Origin: Pseudomonas rhodesiae
GTDB taxonomy: Bacteria > Pseudomonadota > Gammaproteobacteria > Pseudomonadales > Pseudomonadaceae
Assembly (NCBI RefSeq): GCF_007858255.1
Contig: NZ_VFEU01000003.1
Coordinates: forward strand, 124,001 to 188,000
Length of the DNA: 64,000 nt
Direction: 5' to 3'
Within the stretch, counting starts at the first letter, position 1. Each line of letters starts with the position of its first letter. Position numbers and translations under genes: made by a program. The notes below the pieces were generated by a model. It was not told the DNA's origin and searched no databases. It saw only the letters and a list, made by a program, of their open reading frames with translations. Positions 1 to 7,583 of this stretch are shown in pieces.

Positions 1-1
1 C

Positions 2-979
2 GCCACGGAAGAAGCGCGGCGCAGCACCCAGATCAGCCTGGTGGCCAGCGTGGCCAACGCCTACCTGACCTGGCAGGCCGACAAAGAACTGCTCAAGCTG
101 ACCCAGGACACCCTCGCCGCGTTCGAGCAGAGCTACAAGCTGACTTCGCGTAGCAACGAAGTCGGCGTGGCCTCGGCCCTCGACCTCAGCCAGGCGCGCA
201 CCTCGGTGGAAAACGCTCGGGTGTCCCTGGCCCGCTACACCCGCCAGGTGGCCCAGGACGAAAACAACCTGACCCTGCTGCTGGGCACCGGCCTGCCGGC
301 TAATCTGGCCAGCCAGCCGCTGTCGGATGACCTGCTCAGCGAAGTGCCGGCCGGCTTGCCGTCGGACCTGCTGCAACGTCGCCCCGACATTGTGCAGGCC
401 GAGTACAACCTCAAGGCCGCCAACGCCAATATCGGCGCAGCCCGTGCGGCGTTCTTCCCAAGCATCAGCCTGACCGCCAGCGCCGGCACCGCCAGCCCGA
501 ACCTGGGCGGCTTGTTCAAAGGCGGCTCGGGCACCTGGTCGTTCGCGCCGCAGATCAACATCCCGATCTTCAACGCCGGCAGCCTGCGCGCCAGCCTGGA
601 CTACTCGAAGATCCAGAAAGAGATCAACGTGGCGAACTACGAGAAGGCGATTCAGACCGGCTTCCAGGAAGTCTCCGACGGCCTTGCCGCGCGGGCGACC
701 TACAAGCAGCAACTGGAAGCCCAACGCGGTTTCGTCGAGGCCAACCAGGATTACTACCGCCTGGCCGAGCGTCGCTACCGCATCGGTGTGGACAGCAACC
801 TGACGTTCCTCGATGCCCAGCGCCAGCTGTTCAGCGCGCAACAATCGCTGATCACCGACCGCCTCGCGCAGTTGACCAGCGAGGTCAACCTGTACAAGGC
901 CCTCGGCGGTGGCTGGAACGAGCAGACTGCAAAGAATGAACCGCTGAAAGAAGAAGCGCCGGCGTTCAAGGCGTTCTGA
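2..979 (+). CDS. RND efflux outer-membrane channel, OprM/TtgC/EmhC family (5' truncated by window)
   Basis: This is the outer-membrane channel of a tripartite RND multidrug pump; it forms a trimer that joins the periplasmic adaptor to the exterior. The open frame runs in from base 2, so about 160 N-terminal residues, including the lipobox, lie outside the window and 325 residues are visible. The two halves show the OEP/TolC duplication. Family landmarks are [10 protein letters not shown] followed by an [10 protein letters not shown] segment, and the C-terminal [20 protein letters not shown] stretch. It should be the last gene of a mexAB-oprM-like operon, because a strong hairpin with a U-run follows the stop. 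Closest named relatives known to me are TtgC (P. putida) and EmhC (P. fluorescens). The family is certain; the exact paralogue is inferred. Confidence 0.93.
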   Translation, partial: ATEEARRSTQISLVASVANAYLTWQADKELLKLTQDTLAAFEQSYKLTSRSNEVGVASALDLSQARTSVENARVSLARYTRQVAQDENNLTLLLGTGLPANLASQPLSDDLLSEVPAGLPSDLLQRRPDIVQAEYNLKAANANIGAARAAFFPSISLTASAGTASPNLGGLFKGGSGTWSFAPQINIPIFNAGSLRASLDYSKIQKEINVANYEKAIQTGFQEVSDGLAARATYKQQLEAQRGFVEANQDYYRLAERRYRIGVDSNLTFLDAQRQLFSAQQSLITDRLAQLTSEVNLYKALGGGWNEQTAKNEPLKEEAPAFKAF

Positions 980-995
980 TAACGCCGTCGTCAAG

Positions 996-1027
996 AAAAA
1001 CGCCTCCCTGACAGGAGGCGTTTTTTT
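996..1027 (+). terminator. Intrinsic terminator of the efflux operon
   Basis: The stem ACGCCTCC / GGAGGCGT is separated by a CTGACA loop. It is preceded by an A-run and followed directly by seven T residues, the classic bidirectional rho-independent form, 17 bp after the stop codon. It also separates this operon from the convergent gene at 1058-1510. Confidence 0.9.
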
Positions 1028-1057
1028 ATGCGCATTTTTCTCAGTATCACAATGAAC

Positions 1058-1510
1058 TCATTGGCTGATCTCAAGCTTTGAACAATCGACCTCCAGTTCT
1101 CGGCCATCAGTGGCCTTCCAACCGATTGAGAAGCTGAGATCCATCGAAGTTTTATTATTAGCCTCATCTGTTTCGAGACGGTTGACGGTCAAACTTCCCC
1201 AATACGATGAAGGGAGGTACTCCACATAACCGTCCAGACCAAAATGGGCACGGATGAACTGGCCCGAGCCGATCGGATATGTCATGGGTGCCTTCAGCTC
1301 ACCCTTGTCGGCCTCAAGAGTCAGCTCATTCTTGGAGCCGGGGTTATCCTCGATGCCGAGGCGAATACGTAGTTGCAACCCCTTGATGTAGGACTCCAGC
1401 TCAAGGTGGTCAAATTTAATCGGCACCGGCTCTCCGTGATCAATGATCAAGTTCGCCTCGAACCTGTCCCCGGACGTTAAGATCTCTCCTATATCTTTTC
1501 CGAAGCTCAT
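1058..1510 (-). CDS. Orphan hypothetical protein, 150 aa, AT-richer than neighbours
   Basis: I do not recognise this protein. It has 150 residues, no signal peptide and no membrane segment, and it alternates short hydrophobic and polar stretches (for example LIIDHGEPVPIKFDHLELES) as in a beta-rich fold. The start was chosen at 1510 because GGGAGG lies 7 bases upstream; an in-frame ATG further upstream (1555) has no comparable site. Base composition is near 50 percent GC with codons such as TTA and AAT, clearly lower than the flanking genes, which suggests acquisition by transfer. A near-perfect palindrome lies 72 bases upstream. It is divergent from hscC and convergent with the efflux gene. 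Confidence 0.7.
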   Translation of the reverse strand: MSFGKDIGEILTSGDRFEANLIIDHGEPVPIKFDHLELESYIKGLQLRIRLGIEDNPGSKNELTLEADKGELKAPMTYPIGSGQFIRAHFGLDGYVEYLPSSYWGSLTVNRLETDEANNKTSMDLSFSIGWKATDGRELEVDCSKLEISQ

Positions 1511-1581
1511 GAGTTTTCCTCCCTCGCGTGCTTCAACATCTACTGTGACCACCACAAAACTACGCCCTGAAAAACCCTTCT

Positions 1582-1605
1582 TCTACTGTCAACCCTGACA
1601 GTAGA
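1582..1605. promoter_or_regulatory. Operator-like palindrome between the orphan gene and hscC
   Basis: The core TACTGTCAACCCTGACAGTA is an inverted repeat with arms of 10 bp and a 4-bp centre. Read on the minus strand it contains TTGACA, which could be a -35 element for the gene at 1058-1510, but I cannot place a matching -10. The outer bases fit CTG-N10-CAG spacing, yet the interior is not the AT run of a LexA box. A different dimeric repressor is more likely. Confidence 0.5.
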
Positions 1606-1766
1606 CACCGCAGCGGTGAAACGTAAGGTTGAAAGGTTGAGCAGCCCGTTCGCGACGACAAAAACCGCCAGCCCGCTCGGGTCAGCGGCCACCGTCTTGC
1701 TTTGCGTTCAACCTTTCGGGAAAATTGGTTACAGATTCTTACAGACCACAGAGGGAGCTTGTCGTA

Positions 1767-3464
1767 ATGATCGTAGGAATCGACCTGGGGACGACCAACA
1801 GTCTCGCAGCGGTCTGGCGCGGTGACGCCGCCGAATTGGTGCCCAATGCCCTTGGCCAATTGCTCACCCCGAGCGTAGTCGGGCTGGATGATCAGGGGCG
1901 CGTGCTGGTCGGTCAGGCCGCCAAGGAGCGCCTGCACACTCACCCGCACCTGACTACGTCGCTGTTTAAGCGCTACATGGGCAGCGCCACCGAAGTGCGC
2001 CTGGGCGACCGTTCATTCCGCCCGGAAGAACTCTCGGCACTGGTGCTCAAAAGCCTGAAAGAAGACATCGAGCGCACCTACGGCCACACCGTCACCGAAG
2101 CCGTGATCAGCGTGCCCGCGTACTTCAGCGACGGCCAACGCAAAGCCACGCGCATTGCCGGTGAGCTGGCCGGGCTCAACGTTGAAAAACTGATCAACGA
2201 ACCCACCGCCGCCGCCCTCGCCTACGGCCTGCATCAACGCGACAAAGAAACCTCGTTCCTGGTGTTCGACCTCGGTGGCGGCACGTTTGACGTGTCGATC
2301 ATCGAACTGTTCGAAGGGGTCATGGAAGTGCGCGCCAGCGCCGGCGACAATTTCTTGGGCGGCGAAGATTTCGACACGCTGCTGCTGGAGCATTTCGTCG
2401 ACAGCCAGCGCAACGCCCAAGGCTTTCCGCCCACCAGCAGCGTGCTGCACGCCTTGCGCCGCGAGGCCGAGCGCGTACGCAAGGCATTGGGCCAAGATGA
2501 CAGCGCCGACTTCACCCTGCGCGTCGATGGCCAACAGTGGGTCAAAACCATCACTCAAGCGGAGCTGGCCAAGCTCTACACGCCGCTGTTGGAGCGCCTG
2601 CGCGCGCCAATCGAGCGGGCCCTGCGCGATGCGCGCATTCGTGTCAGTGACCTGGATGAAATCCTGCTGGTGGGCGGCACCACGCGCATGCCGCTGGTGC
2701 GCAAACTCGCCGCCGGGTTGTTCGGGCGTTTTCCCTCCATCAGCCTCGACCCCGACCAAGTGGTGGCCCACGGCGCCGCAATCCAGGCCGCCCTCAAAGC
2801 GCGTTCCGCCGCGCTGGAAGAAGTGGTGCTGACCGACGTGTGCCCCTACACCCTGGGCATCGAAACCTCGAACCAATACGGCGGCCATATCGAAAGCGGC
2901 CACTACCTGCCCCTGATCGAACGCAATAGCAGCGTGCCGGTGAGCCGGGTCAAAAGTGTGGTCACCCTGCACGATGACCAGAGCCGCGTGCTGCTGAAGA
3001 TCTATCAAGGCGAAAGCCGCTTGGTGAAAGACAACATCGAACTGGGCCAACTGGAAATCGCCGTGCCCAAGCGCAAGGCAGGTGAAGTCTCCCTGGACGT
3101 ACGCTTTACCTACGACAACAACGGCCTGCTGGAAGCCCAGGTGAATATCCCGCTGACCGGCGAGCAACATTCCCTGGTGATCGAAAACAACCCAGGTGTG
3201 CTCAGCCCGCAGGAAATCCAGCAACGCCTGCAAGCCCTGGCGCTACTGAAGATTCATCCGCGTGACCAGCAGGTCAACACCGTCCTGACCGCGCGCCTTG
3301 AACGGCTCTATCAGGAAAGCCTGGGTGAGCTGCGCGAACAACTCGGGCATTGGGCCGCTCAGTTCCAGCAGGTGCTCGACACCCAGGACGAACGCCGCAT
3401 CCGCGAAGCCCGCAGCGAACTGACCCGGCAACTGGAGCAGCTCGATAACGGCTTTTGGCGCTGA
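1767..3464 (+). CDS. hscC: Hsp70-family chaperone HscC
   Basis: This is a cytosolic ATP-dependent Hsp70-type chaperone. The 565 residues carry the Hsp70 signatures in order: GIDLGTTNS at the N-terminus, the NEPTAAALAYG segment near residue 150, FDLGGGTFDVS near 175, and a VGGTTRMP block near 310. The substrate-binding part follows and the lid is short, which is the length of HscC (about 556 residues in E. coli) rather than DnaK (about 638). The start at 1767 begins directly at the MIVGIDLGTTNS core, with a GAGGGAG site upstream; the in-frame ATG at 1725 adds unrelated residues. A J-domain gene starts 11 bases after the stop, as expected for an HscC plus dedicated co-chaperone pair. The client is unknown. 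Confidence 0.92.
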   Translation: MIVGIDLGTTNSLAAVWRGDAAELVPNALGQLLTPSVVGLDDQGRVLVGQAAKERLHTHPHLTTSLFKRYMGSATEVRLGDRSFRPEELSALVLKSLKEDIERTYGHTVTEAVISVPAYFSDGQRKATRIAGELAGLNVEKLINEPTAAALAYGLHQRDKETSFLVFDLGGGTFDVSIIELFEGVMEVRASAGDNFLGGEDFDTLLLEHFVDSQRNAQGFPPTSSVLHALRREAERVRKALGQDDSADFTLRVDGQQWVKTITQAELAKLYTPLLERLRAPIERALRDARIRVSDLDEILLVGGTTRMPLVRKLAAGLFGRFPSISLDPDQVVAHGAAIQAALKARSAALEEVVLTDVCPYTLGIETSNQYGGHIESGHYLPLIERNSSVPVSRVKSVVTLHDDQSRVLLKIYQGESRLVKDNIELGQLEIAVPKRKAGEVSLDVRFTYDNNGLLEAQVNIPLTGEQHSLVIENNPGVLSPQEIQQRLQALALLKIHPRDQQVNTVLTARLERLYQESLGELREQLGHWAAQFQQVLDTQDERRIREARSELTRQLEQLDNGFWR

Positions 3465-3475
3465 GGAAAGATCCC

Positions 3476-5089
3476 ATGGATTGTTGGACCGTACTGCAGC
3501 TGCCGGAAGATGCCGACGAGCGCACCATCAAACGCAGCTATGCGCGGCTGCTTAAAAGCTGCCGCCCGGATGAAGATGCCGCCGGCTTCCAGCGCCTGCG
3601 CGAGGCCTATGAAGAAGCGCTGAGCGAAGCGCGCTGGCGCATGGACAACGCCGAGGCAGTGGCCGTCGAGGCACCGCTGGCCGAAGCGGCCCCCGACAAC
3701 CTCCGCGATCTGGCCGAACTGATGGACGTGCGCCCCCTCAGCCCGGCGCCGTTCGACGCCCCCGCGCCAGACCCTGCCGAGGCGCTGATCTGCGGCCTCA
3801 ATGCCCATAACCTCGATGAACGCTGGGCGCAGGCTCGGCAACAGGGTTGCGCCGACGCGTTCCAGGCCGGCCTGTTGCGCCATTGTTTCAATGCCCCCGG
3901 CGAACGCAGCGCCATCGCCCAATGGGCCGCGCAGCACCTGGAATGGCTGACGCCGTGGCAGCAGGTAGCGATGACCCCTTGGCAATACGAGGCGCTGACC
4001 GGCGAACTGTTGCAGGACTATCGCCGCACCTTGCAAGAACTGCTGGAGCAACAGGCCGAGCGCGAGTTCATCAGCCAATTGACCCAGTACAACAGCCAAG
4101 CCTGGTTACAGGTATTCGACTTGCAGCAACAGTGGCAACGCATCGTTCTGCAATTGCTGCATGACACCCAATGGAGCGTGCCGCTGTTCGAACGGGTGTG
4201 CCAGACATTTGGTTGGGACGATCAGAAAGGGGTGTACCCGGAACCGGCGTGGATGTGGCGCCAGTTGGTGTCGCGTTGTGAGCAGGAGAGTTTCTTCACT
4301 CATCTGCAAGAAAAAGCCCAGGACACCCGACGCAACTCCGCCGACGCTCTGGCCGCGCGCTTATTGCTGACGCCGATGTCCACCACTCAACAAAAACGCA
4401 TCATCGACACCTTCGGCGAAAACGAATGGAACGCCTGCCAGCACCTGGCCGAGACCCTGACCTGGCGTTATCCGCAACTGATCGAGCGGCTGCCTCAGCC
4501 TGACTTATTCTTCTGGCGCAAATTCGTGCCACGGCCGATCTACACCCAAGTGTTTATCCGGTTGTGGGCCGTGTTCGCCCTGGGTATCGGCCTGAGCATC
4601 GCCCATTCCAGGCCCGACAAGCTGGGCTTGATGTCGGTGTCGATCTTTATGTTCATGGCACTGGTGCCGGCCGGTATCGGTTTTCGCGTCACTCAGTTCT
4701 GGGCCGGGATGAGTTCGACCTACAGAGTGCTGGACTTGTGGCTGAGCCAGCGCTTGATCCCCAAGCGACTCAACCCCAACGACTATTGGCTGGTGATCCG
4801 CCACGGCGTGCCGCAAGCGATCATGCTGGTGGCCTGCGCCTTGATGCTCGGCGTCCTCGGCGCGTTCACCTATGCCGGCATGGTGTTGATCAACCTGTTG
4901 CACAAAAAACGCATCGGTCATATGAGCCAACGCTTCAGCGAAGGCTACCCGTGGCTCAACGGCCTGCATTGGGCGTTCTGGAGCCCATGGCAAGCGGTGT
5001 TCCTGGTGGTGATGGTGGCCGTGATCATCGCGGCCCAGCATTACCTGCCGGCGTTCCCCTGGACCCACATCGACCTGCCCAAACGCTGA
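3476..5089 (+). CDS. Membrane-anchored J-domain co-chaperone of HscC (DjlB/DjlC-like)
   Basis: The 537-residue protein starts with a J-like domain (residues 1-55) in which the canonical HPD tripeptide reads R30-P31-D32. The flanking LLKSCRPDEDAAGFQRLREA block is otherwise typical. A long helical middle follows, then a C-terminal membrane region with hydrophobic segments near residues 360-410, 440-475 and 505-525. It probably presents the J domain to HscC at the inner membrane. The start at 3476 was chosen for the GAGGAAAG site; the upstream TTG overlaps hscC and adds seven residues. HscC is known to work with atypical J proteins (DjlB, DjlC) in E. coli; assignment to that group rests on operon context. 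Confidence 0.85.
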   Translation: MDCWTVLQLPEDADERTIKRSYARLLKSCRPDEDAAGFQRLREAYEEALSEARWRMDNAEAVAVEAPLAEAAPDNLRDLAELMDVRPLSPAPFDAPAPDPAEALICGLNAHNLDERWAQARQQGCADAFQAGLLRHCFNAPGERSAIAQWAAQHLEWLTPWQQVAMTPWQYEALTGELLQDYRRTLQELLEQQAEREFISQLTQYNSQAWLQVFDLQQQWQRIVLQLLHDTQWSVPLFERVCQTFGWDDQKGVYPEPAWMWRQLVSRCEQESFFTHLQEKAQDTRRNSADALAARLLLTPMSTTQQKRIIDTFGENEWNACQHLAETLTWRYPQLIERLPQPDLFFWRKFVPRPIYTQVFIRLWAVFALGIGLSIAHSRPDKLGLMSVSIFMFMALVPAGIGFRVTQFWAGMSSTYRVLDLWLSQRLIPKRLNPNDYWLVIRHGVPQAIMLVACALMLGVLGAFTYAGMVLINLLHKKRIGHMSQRFSEGYPWLNGLHWAFWSPWQAVFLVVMVAVIIAAQHYLPAFPWTHIDLPKR

Positions 5090-5205
5090 GCCTGCCGGGC
5101 CTGCGCGCCCGGCAACTTGCGTTCGATCATCGCCCACAACCCGCCCTCCCCCGATTGAACCGCCCACGCACCGCCGCGCACCATGGCCGCCACCTGCATA
5201 ACCCC

Positions 5206-5213
5206 AATAACAA
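5206..5213 (+). promoter_or_regulatory. Crc/Hfq CA-motif candidate in the oprD-type porin leader
   Basis: AATAACAA fits the AAnAAnAA motif bound by Hfq with Crc in Pseudomonas catabolite repression. It lies 13 bases upstream of the porin ATG at 5227, inside the ribosome-binding region, which is the usual place for such control. The motif is short, so chance occurrence is possible. Confidence 0.4.
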
Positions 5214-5226
5214 CAGGTTCGATACC

Positions 5227-6477
5227 ATGAGCACTTTCCACCCGCGCCGGCTGTTGCTGGCCACCGCTGTCGCCAGTCTTGCCTTGCCTGCCGTCGCCGA
5301 AGACCACGGTTTTTTCGAAGACGCCAGCGCCAACCTCAACCTGCGTAATTTCTTCTTCAACCGTAACTTCACCAACCCGAGCAAAACCCAGGGTGGCGCC
5401 CAGGAGTGGACGCAGAGTTTTATCCTCGACGCCAAATCCGGTTTCACTCAGGGCACGGTGGGGTTCGGCGTGGATGTCCTGGGGCTGTATTCGCTCAAGC
5501 TCGACGGCGGACGCGGCACCGGCGGCACCCAGCTGTTGCCGTTGGATCACGACGGCCGCCCGGCGGATGACTTCGGGCGTTTGGGCGTGGCGTTCAAAGC
5601 ACGGCTGTCCAAGACCGAGCTGAAGGTGGGCGAGTGGATGCCGGTGCTGCCGATCCTGCGCGCCGACGATGGCCGCTCCCTGCCACAAACCTTGCGCGGT
5701 GGGCAGATCACATCCAAGGAAATCGAGGGCCTGACCCTCTACGGCGGCCAATTCCGCGCTAACAGCCCGCGCGACGACAGCAGTCTGTCGGACATGTCGA
5801 TGGTGGGCAAAACGGCCTTTACCTCGGACCGCTTCAACTTCCAAGGCGCCGAATACGTATTCAACGACAAGCGCACCCAGATCGGCCTGTGGAACGCTCA
5901 ACTCAAGGACATTTACCGCCAACAGTTCGTCAACCTGATCCACAGCCAGCCCGTGGGCGACTGGACCTTGGGCGCTAACCTCGGGTTCTTCTATGGCAAA
6001 GAAGACGGCAGCGCCCGCGCGGGCGAGTTGGACAATAAAACCTGGTCCGGCCTGCTCTCGGCCAAATACGGCGGCAACACGTTCTACGTGGGCCTGCAAA
6101 AGCTCAGCGGCGACAGCGCGTGGATGCGCGTCAACGGCACAAGCGGCGGTACCTTGGCCAACGACAGCTACAACTCAAGCTACGACAATGCCCAGGAGAA
6201 ATCCTGGCAAGTGCGCCACGACTACAACTTCGCCGCCCTCGGCGTGCCGGGCCTGACCCTGATGAACCGCTATATCAGCGGCAGTAATGTGCACAGCGGC
6301 ATCGTCACCGATGGCAAGGAATGGGGGCGCGAAAGCGAAGTGGGCTACACCGTGCAAAGCGGCGCGGCGAAGAACCTGACGGTTCGCTGGCGCAATTCCA
6401 GCATGCGCCGCGACTACAGCAACAACGAGTTCGATGAAAACCGGCTGATCGTCAGTTACCCGATCAGTCTGCTGTAA
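5227..6477 (+). CDS. OprD-family outer-membrane porin
   Basis: This 416-residue protein is a substrate-selective outer-membrane beta-barrel. It has a Sec signal peptide (RRLLLATAVASLALPAVA, cleavage near residue 22) and a mature start EDHGFFEDASANLNLRNFFFNRNF, the hallmark beginning of OprD porins. Conserved internal segments include a TQGTVGFGVDVLGLYSLKLDGG block and KLSKTELKVGEWMP-like text, and it ends YPISLL. The substrate cannot be read from sequence; aromatic acids, amino acids and small peptides are typical for the family. The frame is open far upstream, but the ATG at 5227 is the only start that gives the signal peptide. A CA motif just upstream suggests Crc control. It is flanked by a hairpin at 6511. 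Confidence 0.92.
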   Translation: MSTFHPRRLLLATAVASLALPAVAEDHGFFEDASANLNLRNFFFNRNFTNPSKTQGGAQEWTQSFILDAKSGFTQGTVGFGVDVLGLYSLKLDGGRGTGGTQLLPLDHDGRPADDFGRLGVAFKARLSKTELKVGEWMPVLPILRADDGRSLPQTLRGGQITSKEIEGLTLYGGQFRANSPRDDSSLSDMSMVGKTAFTSDRFNFQGAEYVFNDKRTQIGLWNAQLKDIYRQQFVNLIHSQPVGDWTLGANLGFFYGKEDGSARAGELDNKTWSGLLSAKYGGNTFYVGLQKLSGDSAWMRVNGTSGGTLANDSYNSSYDNAQEKSWQVRHDYNFAALGVPGLTLMNRYISGSNVHSGIVTDGKEWGRESEVGYTVQSGAAKNLTVRWRNSSMRRDYSNNEFDENRLIVSYPISLL

Positions 6478-6510
6478 ACCGGCGCGGCACTTGCTGTATG
6501 GTGCGCGCCT

Positions 6511-6540
6511 GCCGCTGCTGATCCGCCCAGCAGCGGCCTC
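6511..6540 (+). terminator. Hairpin after the porin gene
   Basis: A perfect 10-bp stem GCCGCTGCTG / CAGCAGCGGC is followed by CTCTTT. The U-run is weak, so it may be an attenuator or a mild terminator between the porin and the deacetylase. Confidence 0.5.
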
Positions 6541-6561
6541 TTTGCCGAGCCCGTGCCCACC

Positions 6562-7461
6562 ATGAAACCCTTTGCTTTCGCCGCTGCCGTGCTTGCCCTG
6601 GCCTTGAGCCTCGGCGGCTGCATCAGCGCGCCAATCGCCTTGACGCCCCAGACCGAACAACGCCTGCAAGCCCAGGCGCCAATCCGCTTTCTGTTGACCT
6701 TCGATGACGGTCCCAGTGCTTCGGGCTATAACAACCCGACCCGCTCGGTGATCGCCGACCTGGCACACAACCCGGTGCTGCCGGGCATCAAGGCGGTGTT
6801 CTTCTTACAGACCGAATCCGCGCGCGCAGGCGGCAGTTCGCGGGGTCGCAAGACCATGGAACGCGAGTACGCCGGCGGGCATGTGCTGGCGTTTCACACC
6901 GCCACCACCTTCCACACCAATCACCGCTGGCTCAACGATGCCGAACTGGAACGCACCCTCACCCAGGGTGCGGCCGATATCGCCGCCATCACCGGCGCAC
7001 CGCCGCGCCTGGTGCGCCCGCCGTTCTGGAACTATGACCGCCGCACCTTTGCCGCCTATCAACGCCACGGTATGCAGGTACTGCTTACGGACCTGAGCGC
7101 CAATGACGGCAAGATCTGGGGTTTCAATGCCAGCCCACGCCGCCGCGCCAATCTGTATCGGCAACTGTCGGTGGTGCGCGAGCGCATCGCCCTCGGCGAA
7201 TTGCCCACGGTGGACGGCGTGATCCCGGTGGTGGTGACCTTCCACGACATCAACCGCTACACCGCGCGGCACCTGCAGGAGTACTTGCAGATCCTGTTGG
7301 ACAGCGCCCGCATCAACGGCATGAAAACCGCCGCAGAACCTTTCTACACCGACCACCCAGCACTGGAACGCGCCGCCCTGGCCCGTACGGTCAAGGACGT
7401 GAATGACACCGTACACCTGCCGGGCGTGTGGAATTGGGTGTGGGATGCGGACTCGCACTAA
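6562..7461 (+). CDS. Polysaccharide deacetylase-family lipoprotein (NodB homology)
   Basis: This predicted carbohydrate esterase of family 4 removes acetyl groups from a cell-wall or exopolysaccharide sugar. The protein (299 residues from this ATG) has a lipoprotein signal peptide with lipobox LGGC near residue 20. The NodB motifs follow: TFDDGP near residue 47, an H-rich HTATTFHTNH block near 110 in place of the usual H(S/T)xxHP, and RPPFWNYD near 155. The GTG three codons upstream (6553) is an alternative start. The metal-binding Asp and the two His are present, so activity is plausible. It is probably attached to the outer membrane and faces the periplasm. The substrate is not identifiable from context. 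Confidence 0.83.
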   Translation: MKPFAFAAAVLALALSLGGCISAPIALTPQTEQRLQAQAPIRFLLTFDDGPSASGYNNPTRSVIADLAHNPVLPGIKAVFFLQTESARAGGSSRGRKTMEREYAGGHVLAFHTATTFHTNHRWLNDAELERTLTQGAADIAAITGAPPRLVRPPFWNYDRRTFAAYQRHGMQVLLTDLSANDGKIWGFNASPRRRANLYRQLSVVRERIALGELPTVDGVIPVVVTFHDINRYTARHLQEYLQILLDSARINGMKTAAEPFYTDHPALERAALARTVKDVNDTVHLPGVWNWVWDADSH

Positions 7462-7519
7462 AACCAAAGCCGAGTGGCATTAATAAACATCGCGAAAAGC
7501 AATCGAGGAGACCCCACGC

Positions 7520-7548
7520 GGAACGGGACTTATGTGCAAACCAACTGA
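7520..7548 (+). promoter_or_regulatory. hrp-box-like HrpL promoter candidate
   Basis: GGAACG, 16 bases, then CAACTGA. The HrpL consensus is GGAACC-N15/16-CCACNNA, so this agrees at 5 of 6 bases in the first block and 4 of 5 fixed bases in the second, with correct spacing. It lies 35 bases before the ATG of a gene that resembles a type III effector. Half sites are short, so this is suggestive only. Confidence 0.4.
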
Positions 7549-7583
7549 TAAGGCACATCCGTTAACAACCCCGAGCCTTCAGT

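Noticed and set aside
1582..1605. Palindrome as a LexA box
   Set aside because: Spacing CTG-N10-CAG fits, but the interior TCAACCCTGA is not the AT-rich run LexA needs.
2013..3233. Long antisense open frame opposite hscC (406 codons)
   Set aside because: It is a GC-rich shadow of the clear Hsp70 gene; its translation is low-complexity and has no domain.
4564..5226. In-frame upstream extension of the OprD-type porin
   Set aside because: It overlaps the J-domain gene in another frame and would bury the signal peptide; the ATG at 5227 is the natural start.
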